Below, in pieces: positions 55,639 through 64,000 of a stretch of DNA of 64,000 nt. A model generated the notes under the pieces. The model was not told the origin of the DNA, did no database searches, and saw only the letters and a list, made by a program, of their open reading frames with translations. The DNA is from an uncultured Halomonas sp. (GTDB lineage Bacteria; Pseudomonadota; Gammaproteobacteria; Pseudomonadales; Halomonadaceae). The translations under genes and the position numbers were made by a program. How positions within the stretch are numbered: the first letter of the stretch is position 1; every line of letters begins with the position of its first letter. The DNA is taken from contig NZ_CANMVL010000002.1 in assembly GCF_947501415.1 (NCBI RefSeq), positions 248,001 through 312,000 on the forward strand, written 5' to 3'.

Positions 55639-56922
55639 ATGGCTGACAGGAAAGCGACGCTGACGGTTGACGGCCTGGACAAGACGATCGAACTGCCCGT
55701 CTATTCGGGTTCTCTAGGCCCCGACGTGATCGATGTCCGCGGACTCGGCGCCGAGGGTCTGTTCACCTATGACCCCGGCTTCATGGCCACCTCCTCGTGC
55801 CAGTCTGCCATTACCTACATCGATGGCGGCAAGGGTGTGCTGCTGCACCGTGGCTACCCGATCGACCAGCTGGCCAAGCAGTCCAACTTCGTCGAGCTGT
55901 GCTATCTGCTGCTGTTCGGGGAGCTGCCCGATGACGCCAAGTACGCGGACTTCGAGTCCCGCGTGCGCAACCACACCATGGTCCACGACCAGATCATCAA
56001 TTTCTTCAAGGGCTTCCGCCGCGACGCCCATCCGATGTCGATCCTCTGCGGCGTGGTGGGTGGCCTGGCCGCCTTCTATCATGACCATATGGACATCAAC
56101 GTCGAGCAGGATCGCACCATCAGCGCCATCCGCCTGATTGCCAAGATGCCGACCATCGCGGCAATGTCCTACAAGTACAACGTCGGCCAGCCGTTCAACT
56201 ACCCGCGCAACGATCTGAACTATGCAGAGAACTTCCTCTACATGATGTTCAGCACTCCGTGCGAGGAATACAAGATCAACCCGGTCTATGCACGTGCCAT
56301 GGACCGCATCTTCATGCTTCACGCCGACCACGAGCAGAACGCCTCCACCTCCACGGTGCGCCTGGCGGGCTCCACCGGTGCCAACCCCTTCGCTTGCATA
56401 AGCGCCGGTATCGCCGCGCTGTGGGGACCGGCCCACGGTGGCGCCAACGAGGCCGTGCTGAAGATGCTCGACGAGATCGGAGACGACTCCGAGGAGAACA
56501 TCCAGCGCTTCATCGACAAGGCCAAGGACAAGGATGACCCGTTCAAGCTGATGGGCTTCGGCCACCGGGTCTATCGCAACTTCGACCCGCGCGCCAAGGT
56601 CATGAAGGAGACCTGCGACGAGGTTCTGGCGGAACTCGGCATCGACGATCCCCAGCTGAAGATCGCCAAGCGTCTTGAGCAGATCGCCCTGGAGGACGAG
56701 TACTTCGTCGAGCGTCAGCTCTACCCCAATGTCGACTTCTACTCCGGCATCATCCTCAAGGCGATGGGCATCCCCACCAACATGTTCACGGTGATCTTTG
56801 CGGTCTCCCGGACCATCGGCTGGATCTCCCACTGGAACGAGATGCTCAGCGACAGTTACAAGATCGGTCGCCCCCGCCAGCTCTACACCGGCCACGACCA
56901 GCGCGACTACCCTGGCAAGTAA
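55639..56922 (+). CDS. gltA: Citrate synthase
   Basis: 427 residues, identical in length to the NADH-sensitive type II enzyme of E. coli. Catalytic residues are in [25 protein letters not shown] (His about 227), [19 protein letters not shown] (His about 309) and [16 protein letters not shown] (Asp about 365). It condenses oxaloacetate and acetyl-CoA. GAGGAGG precedes ATG 55639. It is divergent from sdhC, with facing promoters, the common gammaproteobacterial arrangement. Confidence 0.98.
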   Translation: MADRKATLTVDGLDKTIELPVYSGSLGPDVIDVRGLGAEGLFTYDPGFMATSSCQSAITYIDGGKGVLLHRGYPIDQLAKQSNFVELCYLLLFGELPDDAKYADFESRVRNHTMVHDQIINFFKGFRRDAHPMSILCGVVGGLAAFYHDHMDINVEQDRTISAIRLIAKMPTIAAMSYKYNVGQPFNYPRNDLNYAENFLYMMFSTPCEEYKINPVYARAMDRIFMLHADHEQNASTSTVRLAGSTGANPFACISAGIAALWGPAHGGANEAVLKMLDEIGDDSEENIQRFIDKAKDKDDPFKLMGFGHRVYRNFDPRAKVMKETCDEVLAELGIDDPQLKIAKRLEQIALEDEYFVERQLYPNVDFYSGIILKAMGIPTNMFTVIFAVSRTIGWISHWNEMLSDSYKIGRPRQLYTGHDQRDYPGK

Positions 56923-56960
56923 GCCCGGTTACGCGCAACCCGTCGCCGCACACGTTATGC

Positions 56961-56992
56961 TGCAGAAAGCCGCCTTCGGGCGGCTTTCTGCA
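56961..56992 (+). terminator. Terminator hairpin of gltA
   Basis: TGCAGAAAGCCGCC / GGCGGCTTTCTGCA, loop TTCG, a perfect 14-bp stem 38 bases after gltA. The T-rich part lies within the stem. Confidence 0.75.
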
Positions 56993-57030
56993 TCCTGACA
57001 GCGTTCGACCACCCACACGAAGAGAGAGCC

Positions 57031-57921
57031 ATGAGCAACACGATCTCGACAGTCGCCTTTATCGGCCTGGGCGTCATGGGCTACCCCATGGCTGGCCACC
57101 TGGCCCGTGCCGGCCTCGACGTGCGCGTCTACAACCGCACCCCAGCCAAGGCCAAGGCCTGGAGCGAGGAGTACGGCGGCAGCCACCATGCCACCCCCCG
57201 CGACGCCGCCAGCGGGGCCGACCTGGTGCTGGTCTGCGTCGGTAACGATGATGATGTCCGCCAGGTTACCCGAGGTGAGGATGGCGCCCTGCACGGCATG
57301 GTCCCAGGCAGCCTGCTGGTGGACCACACCACCGCTTCGGCCGATCTCGCCGAGGAGCTCGACGCCGCCTGCCGTGAACAGGGTATCGGCTTTATCGACG
57401 CCCCGGTCTCCGGCGGCCAGCAGGGCGCCGAGAACGGCGCCCTGACCATCATGTGCGGCGCCGACGAAACCGATTTCACTCGCGTCGAGCCACTTCTCGG
57501 CCACTACGGCCGCGCGGTGACGCTGATGGGATCTGCCGGCAGCGGCCAGCTGACCAAGATGGTCAACCAGATCTGCATTGCCGGCCTGGTCCAGGGACTC
57601 GCGGAGGGACTGCACTTCGCCGAGCAGGCCGGCCTCGACCGTCAACGCGTGGTGGATGTCATCGCCAAGGGCGCGGCCGGTTCATGGCAGATGGAAAACC
57701 GCCATGCAACCATGATCGCCGATGAGTACGAACACGGCTTCGCCGTGGACTGGATGCGCAAGGACCTCGGCATCTGCCTGGAGCAGGCACGCCGGCTACA
57801 GGCTCGCCTGCCGGTGACCGCCCTGGTCGACCAGTTCTATGCCGACCTTCAGGTGCTGGGCGGCGGTCGCTGGGACACCTCCTCCCTGCTGCGCCGCCTG
57901 CGCTCCATGAAGCTCGATTGA
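57031..57921 (+). CDS. 3-hydroxyisobutyrate dehydrogenase family NAD(P)-dependent oxidoreductase
   Basis: 296 residues of the beta-hydroxyacid dehydrogenase family. Landmarks: FIGLGVMGYPMAGHLARAG (cofactor), DAPVSGGQQGAENGALTIMCG (substrate loop), GSGQLTKMVNQI (catalytic Lys) and KDLGICLEQA. Members reduce glyoxylate, succinic semialdehyde or tartronate semialdehyde, or oxidise 3-hydroxyisobutyrate. The sequence alone does not choose among these. GAGAGAG lies before ATG 57031. Confidence 0.88.
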   Translation: MSNTISTVAFIGLGVMGYPMAGHLARAGLDVRVYNRTPAKAKAWSEEYGGSHHATPRDAASGADLVLVCVGNDDDVRQVTRGEDGALHGMVPGSLLVDHTTASADLAEELDAACREQGIGFIDAPVSGGQQGAENGALTIMCGADETDFTRVEPLLGHYGRAVTLMGSAGSGQLTKMVNQICIAGLVQGLAEGLHFAEQAGLDRQRVVDVIAKGAAGSWQMENRHATMIADEYEHGFAVDWMRKDLGICLEQARRLQARLPVTALVDQFYADLQVLGGGRWDTSSLLRRLRSMKLD

Positions 57922-57992
57922 CCTCTCCGCGGCGGTCCGTCACGGCCGCCGCAACACCACTTTCCCACCGCCCTGGCGTTTTCCACACTTTC

Positions 57993-58001
57993 TGTGGATA
58001 A
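57993..58001 (-). promoter_or_regulatory. Perfect DnaA box
   Basis: TTATCCACA on the - strand, preceded on the + strand by TTTTCCACACTTTC, a second weak box. No dnaA, gidA or rpmH gene is near, so it is not by itself evidence of oriC. Confidence 0.5.
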
Positions 58002-58073
58002 CCCTGTTCAAAACCCCTCCAAAAGGTCGCACAATCGCCATGGGAAGCGGCCCGAGCTTAGATTGATCATTTT

Positions 58074-58102
58074 TTGACCTAATTTAACTTGTTGTTTTAT
58101 AA
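58074..58102 (+). promoter_or_regulatory. Strong sigma-70-like promoter without an obvious gene
   Basis: TTGACC at 58074-58079, 17-base spacer, TTATAA at 58097-58102, in a markedly AT-rich stretch. It points towards the convergent tRNA genes, with no open frame behind it. Confidence 0.6.
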
Positions 58103-58108
58103 GACTTT

Positions 58109-58302
58109 TTAGGCAAAGCCCGGCGCCATGGGCATTCCCGGCCGGCTGTGCACAGACAGCCGGCCGGAACGCCACAAAGTGGACAAGTCAAGTGAAAATC
58201 GTCGCGGAATCGCGATCGATGGCAGGCAGCCTCGAGGAGTGATTGCCGCCGTGGGTAGACATCGGAGAACAAGAAAGGGCATCCTGTTGGATGCCCTTTC
58301 TT
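58109..58302 (+). ncRNA. Candidate structured small RNA
   Basis: Downstream of the promoter at 58074 there is no plausible coding frame. A perfect 12-bp stem (58138-58167, CCGGCCGGCTGT / ACAGCCGGCCGG) is followed by a short hairpin TCGC-GGAATC-GCGA at 58202-58215 with GGA in its loop, then a 14-bp terminator-like hairpin at 58271-58302. Several further GGA motifs occur. The size, about 190 bases, would suit a regulatory RNA, possibly of the CsrA-binding kind. I do not recognise it as 6S, SRP, tmRNA or RNase P RNA. Expression is not proven. Confidence 0.4.
58271..58302. terminator. Terminator of the tRNA-Ala/tRNA-Glu operon
   Basis: AAGAAAGGGCATCC / GGATGCCCTTTCTT, loop TGTT. On the - strand the stem ends TTTCTTGTTCT just after tRNA-Glu; on the + strand it ends CTTTCTTG. 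It can act in both directions. Confidence 0.8.
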
Positions 58303-58311
58303 GAAGGAAGG

Positions 58312-58387
58312 TGGCGTCCCATAGGGGGTTCGAACCCCTGTTCCCGCCGTGAAAGGGCGGTGTCCTAGGCCACTAGACGAATGGGAC
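58312..58387 (-). tRNA. tRNA-Glu (TTC)
   Basis: 76 bases with CCA, matching the three copies near 11 kb except in the D arm (TGGCCTAGGAC). Anticodon TTC. It lies 23 bases after tRNA-Ala and close to gltX, the gene for its synthetase. Confidence 0.96.
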
Positions 58388-58410
58388 GTTATCTTCACGC
58401 ATGGCACGGT

Positions 58411-58486
58411 TGGTGGAGCCTAGCGGGATCGAACCGCTGACCTCAACACTGCCAGTGTTGCGCTCTCCCAGCTGAGCTAAGGCCCC
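58411..58486 (-). tRNA. tRNA-Ala (GGC)
   Basis: 76 bases with CCA. Acceptor GGGGCCT/AGGCTCC has the G3:U70 wobble identity pair. Anticodon loop CTGGCAG (GGC). First gene of a two-tRNA operon. Confidence 0.96.
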
Positions 58487-58564
58487 GTGTGCCGTGAAGA
58501 CGAGACGTATATTACTGATCCGACCCGGGTTCGTCAACCCCTTCGTGCTTCCCACGAGGACTTT

Positions 58565-58673
58565 AAGCTGTAAGCCTGAAGCTGGAAGAAGGACGTCGCC
58601 TATATCGTTGCTTCTGCCAGACCGCGGCAACTCCGTTAGCTGGCCTTGCCGAGACTTTCCAGGCTTACAGCTT
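58565..58673. repeat. Inverted repeat AAGCTGTAAGCCTG behind gltX
   Basis: AAGCTGTAAGCCTG at 58565-58578 and its exact complement CAGGCTTACAGCTT at 58660-58673 are 81 bases apart. Further related words (AAGCTGGAAG, CGCTTACAGCT) adjoin them. The right arm touches the gltX stop. Similar AAGCTG/TAAGC words make up short dispersed repeats in related genomes. Confidence 0.7.
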
Positions 58674-58678
58674 ACCGC

Positions 58679-60157
58679 TTACAGCTCCCTGAACTCCTTT
58701 TCGAAGCGCTTGGCCTGCTTCTTGGAAACGCCCCCCAGCACCGCGATGGCGTGACGCAGACGCGCCCGGGTCATGTCGGAGCCCAGTATCGCCATGGCGT
58801 CCATGACCGAGGTACTGGCGCTGGAACCCGTGATGGCAATGAAGACCGGTGCCAGCAGGTCCTTCATCTTCATCTCGAAGTGCGCCGAGAGCGCCTTCAC
58901 CTCGCCAAGCAGCGCCTCCTTGTTCCAGGCAGGCAGGACCTCGAAGCGCCACACCAGGAACTGCAGCAGCTTGACCAGGTCCTCGCGGCCCAGCTTGACG
59001 GCGTCGAAGCTGGTCTCGCTGATCGCCGGCACACCGGAGAAGAAGTGGCCGGCCAGAGGGGCGACCTCGGAAAATGTTTCGATCCGCGGGCGCACCTGGG
59101 GCAGGATCTCCTTCACGTACTGCTCGTTGAAGGCCCACTCCATCAGCGCCTTGAGGAACCCCTCGTCGTCGAGCTCCTCACGAATATAGAGGCCGTTGAG
59201 CCAGGTCAGCTTCTCCAGGTCAAAGACCGGCCCGCCCAGCGAGACCCGCTGGATATCGAAGTGGGCCATCATCTCATCGAGGCTGAACTTCTCACGCTCG
59301 TCGGGCATCGACCAGCCCATGCGGCCCAGGTAGTTGGTCACCGCCTGGGGCAGATAGCCCATGCGCCGATAGTAGTTGATCGATGTCGGATTCTTGCGCT
59401 TGGAGAGCTTCGACTTGTCCGGGTTGCGCAGCAGCGGCATATGGCAAAGCTCCGGCATCTCCCAGCCGAAGTACTCGTAGAGCAGCTGATGCTTGGGCGC
59501 CGAGTTGATCCACTCCTCGCCGCGCAGCACATGGGTGATGCCCATCAGGTGGTCGTCGACCACGTTGGCCAGGTGGTAGGTGGGCATGCCGTCGGACTTG
59601 AGAAGAATCTGGGCATCGACCTGGGCCCAGTCGACCTCGATGGTGCCGCGCAGCATGTCCCGAATGACACAGGTGCCGGTTGCCGGTACCTGCATGCGCA
59701 CGACATGGGGCCAGCCCTCGCTCTCTCGACGCGCCTGCTCGTCGGCGGGCAGGGCGAGATCCGCGGGCTTGAGCGCCAGGTGCATGCCGGCGGCCTTGCG
59801 CGACTCACGCAGCTCATCGAGCTCCTCGCTGGTGCGGTAGCACTTGAAGGCATGACCCGACTCGATCAGCTGGCGGGCGTACTCGGCATAGATGTCACCA
59901 CGCTCGCTCTGACGATAGGGCCCATGGGGGCCTCCCACATCGGGCCCCTCATCCCACTCGACGCCCAGCCAGCGCAGCGAGTCGAGGATCATCTGCTCAG
60001 ACTCCGCGGTGGAGCGCACGCGATCGGTATCCTCGATGCGCAGGATGAACTGTCCGCCGTGCTGGCGAGCGAAGCAGAGATTGAACAGGGCGATATAGGC
60101 GGTGCCGACGTGAGGATCGCCGGTCGGTGACGGCGCGATACGCGTGCGTACGGTCAT
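58679..60157 (-). CDS. gltX: Glutamyl-tRNA synthetase
   Basis: 492 residues, class I synthetase. It starts [26 protein letters not shown] (HIGH region). [11 protein letters not shown] binds glutamate and ATP, and [12 protein letters not shown] (KMSKS equivalent) is near residue 252. The C-terminal all-helical domain recognises the anticodon. It charges tRNA-Glu, one copy of which lies 290 bases downstream. ATG 60157 fits the family start; the upstream frame extension is antisense to the next gene. Confidence 0.96.
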   Translation of the reverse strand: MTVRTRIAPSPTGDPHVGTAYIALFNLCFARQHGGQFILRIEDTDRVRSTAESEQMILDSLRWLGVEWDEGPDVGGPHGPYRQSERGDIYAEYARQLIESGHAFKCYRTSEELDELRESRKAAGMHLALKPADLALPADEQARRESEGWPHVVRMQVPATGTCVIRDMLRGTIEVDWAQVDAQILLKSDGMPTYHLANVVDDHLMGITHVLRGEEWINSAPKHQLLYEYFGWEMPELCHMPLLRNPDKSKLSKRKNPTSINYYRRMGYLPQAVTNYLGRMGWSMPDEREKFSLDEMMAHFDIQRVSLGGPVFDLEKLTWLNGLYIREELDDEGFLKALMEWAFNEQYVKEILPQVRPRIETFSEVAPLAGHFFSGVPAISETSFDAVKLGREDLVKLLQFLVWRFEVLPAWNKEALLGEVKALSAHFEMKMKDLLAPVFIAITGSSASTSVMDAMAILGSDMTRARLRHAIAVLGGVSKKQAKRFEKEFREL

Positions 60158-60300
60158 GTCGTTGCGGTGTCCCGGATCCGAGGTGGATGGATGAGTGAGT
60201 GACCGCATTATACGCACCTGCCGACGCCTCGGCAGCCGTGGCCCGGGAATCATCGGCGGGATCGGGGGTCAATGTCTGGCAACCCGACCAGGAGCCCCCC

Positions 60301-61041
60301 ATGCTGCCCACACTTCCCCCAGGCTATACTGCCCTGGTCACCGGCGCCTCCGGCGGCATCGGTGGCGCACTGGTCGAGGCGCTGCTGGCAGACCCACGCC
60401 TGGGCCGAGTGATCGCCGTCGGCCGCTGCCCGCCCGCCATGGATGACCCTCGCCATGAGGCGCTGGCCATCGACCTCACTCGTGAGAAGGGCTACCAGAC
60501 ACTGGCCGAGCGGATGGGGGAAGGTCCACTGCATCTGCTGTTCAATGCCATCGGCACCCTGCACGATGCCAATCTGGGGATCCACCCGGAAAAGAAGCTG
60601 GATGATCTGGACCCTGCAAGCCTGACACATCTGTTTCACATCAACGCCGTGACACCGGCCCTTCTGCTCCAGGCCCTGCAGCCCAACCTGAAGGGGAAGC
60701 ACACCGCGCTGGTGGCAAGCCTCTCGGCGCGGGTGGGCTCCATCGGCGACAACAGGCTGGGAGGCTGGTACGCCTACCGTGCCAGCAAGGCGGCCCACAA
60801 TATGCTGATGCGAACCGCCGACATCGAGCTGAGGCGCCTGAACCCTAAGCTGGCGGTAGTCTGCCTGCACCCCGGCACCACCGACACCGGCCTCTCGCGC
60901 CCCTTCCAGGCCCGGGTGCCCGCCGAACAGCTACTCTCTCCGCGCTTCGTTGCCTCACGCCTGCTGACGGTGCTGGGCGAGTGCGGCCCGGAGTCCAGCG
61001 GCAGTTTTCTCGACTGGGCAGGCAAACCCGTCCCCTGGTAA
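60301..61041 (+). CDS. SDR family oxidoreductase, CsgA (C-factor)-like
   Basis: 246 residues. Cofactor motif LVTGASGGIGGALVEALL at residue 12, NAIGTLHD in place of the common NNAG, LSARVGSIGDN (Ser) and YAYRASKAA (Tyr, Lys). The order and the HPGTTDTGLSRPFQ ending are those of the C-factor/sniffer-like SDR group. Reaction unknown. AGGAG lies seven bases before ATG 60301. It is divergent from gltX. Confidence 0.88.
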   Translation: MLPTLPPGYTALVTGASGGIGGALVEALLADPRLGRVIAVGRCPPAMDDPRHEALAIDLTREKGYQTLAERMGEGPLHLLFNAIGTLHDANLGIHPEKKLDDLDPASLTHLFHINAVTPALLLQALQPNLKGKHTALVASLSARVGSIGDNRLGGWYAYRASKAAHNMLMRTADIELRRLNPKLAVVCLHPGTTDTGLSRPFQARVPAEQLLSPRFVASRLLTVLGECGPESSGSFLDWAGKPVPW

Positions 61042-61053
61042 CTACCGACGGGG

Positions 61054-61668
61054 CTACTCGACCCGGATCACCTCTACCTGATCGTGGGTGCGCCGTGTCT
61101 CGCTCCCCACCAGGAAACGCTGACTGTAGCGGGCCACCTGCCCCAGGCCGTGCCGCGACTGCTGAACCAGAGGCCCGCTGAGGTGCTCATTCTCCTCACC
61201 CAGGCGCTCACGCACCGAACGCGGCTGGACGCTGCCCTCCTGAACATCGACCGTAACGCGATAGCCACCATCCGGCAGTCCACTGCCGGGGCCGAAGGGG
61301 CCTGCCACGAAGCCCCCCTCCGCCACCGACACACGCTCCCGCCAGCGCACCCCGCTGAGCTCGCGCTCCACGATCACCTGCAGGCGGGTCGCCTGGGGCA
61401 GGTTGGTCTCGCCCTCCACCGTCAGGCGCCGGTCGCTTCCCAGCCGAGAGCTCAGTTCGAACATCACCGGCTCATCGAAGGGCGGCACCTCGGGCGCCTC
61501 CTCGGTGGAGGCCGTCTCACGGCTCTCGCTGGCCGAACTCACCTCAGCGGCCGTCGTCCTGTCGGCGGCCGTCTCGGTAGACTCCGGCGGTGACGTCTCC
61601 TCGCCGCCACAGCCGGCCAGCATGACCGCCAGCACCAACGGGACTGTCGCGTATAGCGCCCTTGTCAT
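61054..61668 (-). CDS. Hypothetical lipoprotein
   Basis: 204 residues. Signal peptide with lipobox LAGC at residues 17-20 (VLAVMLAGCGGEE), so lipidation on Cys20. An acidic, Ser/Thr/Glu-rich linker of about 45 residues follows. A beta-rich domain then has paired strands (RLTVEGETNLPQATRLQVIVERELSG and SGLPDGGYRVTVDVQEGSVQP), reminiscent of an immunoglobulin-like fold. I do not recognise the family. It converges on the SDR gene. Confidence 0.8.
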   Translation of the reverse strand: MTRALYATVPLVLAVMLAGCGGEETSPPESTETAADRTTAAEVSSASESRETASTEEAPEVPPFDEPVMFELSSRLGSDRRLTVEGETNLPQATRLQVIVERELSGVRWRERVSVAEGGFVAGPFGPGSGLPDGGYRVTVDVQEGSVQPRSVRERLGEENEHLSGPLVQQSRHGLGQVARYSQRFLVGSETRRTHDQVEVIRVE

Positions 61669-61793
61669 CCACTATTCTCCAGACAGCATCATCAACCTTC
61701 AGGCTACCACCGCTCGGTGTCTGCGTCGTCCACCCCTCGGCCTGACGCCCGCGGGCTGGTAGAATGCGTTCTCCTCCACGCCCGACCTTCGTG

Positions 61794-62795
<1,002 letters not shown>

Positions 62796-62813
62796 GGCCG
62801 CTCGGCACACTCT

Positions 62814-63845
62814 TCAGTACAGCGGGTCGGGGGGCGGTTCCAGGCTGGAGTGAAAGCCTTCGATCGCGCTCTGGGCCTCCTCGATGGCATCGAAGCGGGC
62901 GATATGAAACAGCGCCCCGCCCTCGTTGGCCAGTGGCAGGCGACTCATGCCGATCACGATACCGTCCGCCATGGCCAGCACCTCCCCTTCCGCGTTGCCG
63001 AAGGGGTCGGCCACCCGGCCCAGCACTTCGCCCCTGGCCACCCGCGCCCCCAGGCGTACCCTGGGGCGCAGGATGCCATCGATGGGCGCCCGCGCCCAGC
63101 TTGAGCCATTGGCCACCTCGGCGGCCGGGGGCTCACGGCGGCGATGCTGCCCGCTCAGCATGCCCAGGCGACGCATCACCCGGAGCACCCCGCGCACCCC
63201 GGGGGTGATCGCCCATTCGTCGAAGCGCAGCGCCTCCCCGGCCTCATAGGTCAGCACCGGTATCCCGCGGTTCTGGGCATAGTGACGCAGGCTCCCCTCG
63301 CGCAGCTCGGCATTGAGGATCACCGGCGCCCCGAATGCATTGGCCATGCGCTCGGTCACTCCGCCCGTCACCAGCTGGGCGCGGATCTGGGGCAGGTTGG
63401 TACGATGGATCGCACCGGTATGCAGATCGACGATATGTGTCGCCTGATCGACGATCGCCTCGCGAAACAGCGCCGCCATGCGGCCTCCCAGGGAGCCCGA
63501 CTCACTGCCCGGAAAGCAGCGGTTGAGGTCGCGGCGGTCAGGCAGATAACGGCTGTTCTGCACGAACCCGAAGACATTGACGATCGGCACGGCGATCAGG
63601 GTCCCACGCAGGCCCTGCAGCTGCCTGGAGCGCAGCAGACGACGCACGATCTCCACGCCATTGATCTCGTCGCCGTGGATGCCGCCGCATACCAGCAGGG
63701 TCGGTCCCGCCTGGCGGCCATGGACCACCTCCACGGGGATGGAGAGCGGGGCGTGGGTGTACAGGCGCGCGGCGGGCACGTCGACCTGGGTACGACTGCC
63801 CGGCGCGATGGCGACACCGGCAAGGTCGAAGGGGGCTCGAGGCAT
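62814..63845 (-). CDS. Succinylglutamate desuccinylase/aspartoacylase family protein
   Basis: 343 residues of the M14-like zinc deacylase family. Zinc ligands are in CGGIHGDEINGVEIV (His, Glu) and IVDLHTGA (His); RDLNRCFPGSESGS contributes the Arg pair, and the catalytic Glu is in PVLTYEAGE. The C-terminal domain is a biotinyl/lipoyl-like beta barrel (IDGILRPRVRLGARVARGEVLG). Deacylated substrate unknown. Such genes often neighbour rimK-like ligase genes, but the next gene is cut off here. Confidence 0.9.
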   Translation of the reverse strand: MPRAPFDLAGVAIAPGSRTQVDVPAARLYTHAPLSIPVEVVHGRQAGPTLLVCGGIHGDEINGVEIVRRLLRSRQLQGLRGTLIAVPIVNVFGFVQNSRYLPDRRDLNRCFPGSESGSLGGRMAALFREAIVDQATHIVDLHTGAIHRTNLPQIRAQLVTGGVTERMANAFGAPVILNAELREGSLRHYAQNRGIPVLTYEAGEALRFDEWAITPGVRGVLRVMRRLGMLSGQHRRREPPAAEVANGSSWARAPIDGILRPRVRLGARVARGEVLGRVADPFGNAEGEVLAMADGIVIGMSRLPLANEGGALFHIARFDAIEEAQSAIEGFHSSLEPPPDPLY

Positions 63846-63993
63846 GGGAACTCCTGCGGCAGAGGTGCCGATCCTGGCGCCCTTTTATACGGCAGTGCGC
63901 GGCGAAAGACGAGCCTTGTGACATACAGGAATGAATGTAAATCTCGGACGCATCGGGTAGAATGAAGGTATCCACTTCTCACGAGACCTGACC

Positions 63994-64000
63994 ATGGCTC
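63994..64000 (+). CDS. Possible gene start at the window edge
   Basis: ATGGCTC at the end of the window, preceded by TAGAAT (63958-63963, a possible -10) and a GAGACC stretch. Only two codons are visible, so no identity can be given. Confidence 0.3.

Noticed and set aside
57960-58110. DnaA boxes and AT-rich DNA as a possible replication origin
   Set aside because: Only one perfect box and one weak one, no 13-mer array, and none of the genes that normally flank oriC (dnaA, dnaN, gidA, rpmH).

Overview
This is a GC-rich chromosomal segment from a gammaproteobacterium. The gene content points to the Halomonadaceae (Halomonas or a close relative): betIBA with a ChoX choline-binding protein, a 563-residue BetA, an sdhCDAB-sucAB-lpd-sucCD cluster divergent from gltA, siaABCD, a long FadE, and gltX beside tRNA-Glu and tRNA-Ala. 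The genus is an inference. I see no insertion sequence, integrase, prophage, plasmid gene or CRISPR array, so this looks like core chromosome.

Layout. 0-6.3 kb: two LysR regulators (one truncated by the window edge), a zinc-free MDR oxidoreductase, a nitroreductase/thioesterase pair, and a YadGH-type ABC exporter translationally coupled to queF. 6.4-10.4 kb: a convergent thiamine locus. A TPP riboswitch precedes a sodium:solute symporter on the + strand, and a second TPP riboswitch precedes an SDR oxidoreductase plus an LLM-class flavin monooxygenase on the - strand. This is my best candidate for an undescribed system. 10.6-15.85 kb: a tRNA-rich stretch with three tandem tRNA-Glu/tRNA-Gly pairs and a decayed copy, two tRNA-Met genes in inverted orientation, three tRNA-Asn, and the proteases apeB and prc. 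15.9-20.9 kb: choline uptake and conversion to the osmoprotectant glycine betaine (choX, then divergent betIBA), with a 14-bp palindromic BetI operator between them.

21.1-39.4 kb: mixed metabolism and transport. This covers fadE, an SLC13-type permease with RCK_C domains, an RpiR regulator divergent from an aminotransferase/CMD-family pair, quinone reductase, ugpQ, an NCS2-like permease, yeaQ, a DUF924 gene, ycjX-ycjF, a universal stress protein and RNase II. 39.6-43.4 kb: the siaABCD module (phosphatase, kinase, phospho-switch protein, diguanylate cyclase), which in Pseudomonas controls c-di-GMP and aggregation. 43.5-57 kb: a TCA-cycle superoperon (- strand, sdhC to sucD) facing gltA, with clear sigma-70 promoters on both sides. 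SucB carries two lipoyl domains. 57-64 kb: a beta-hydroxyacid dehydrogenase, an intergenic segment with a promoter, hairpins and terminator that could encode a small RNA, tRNA-Glu and tRNA-Ala, gltX, an SDR, a lipoprotein, dusA and an aspartoacylase-family gene.

Several intergenic regions carry small tandem repeats of 12-16 nt (near 15.2, 30.55 and 51.8 kb) with unrelated sequences but a similar period. All functional calls come from reading the sequence and recalling families. No database search was run.
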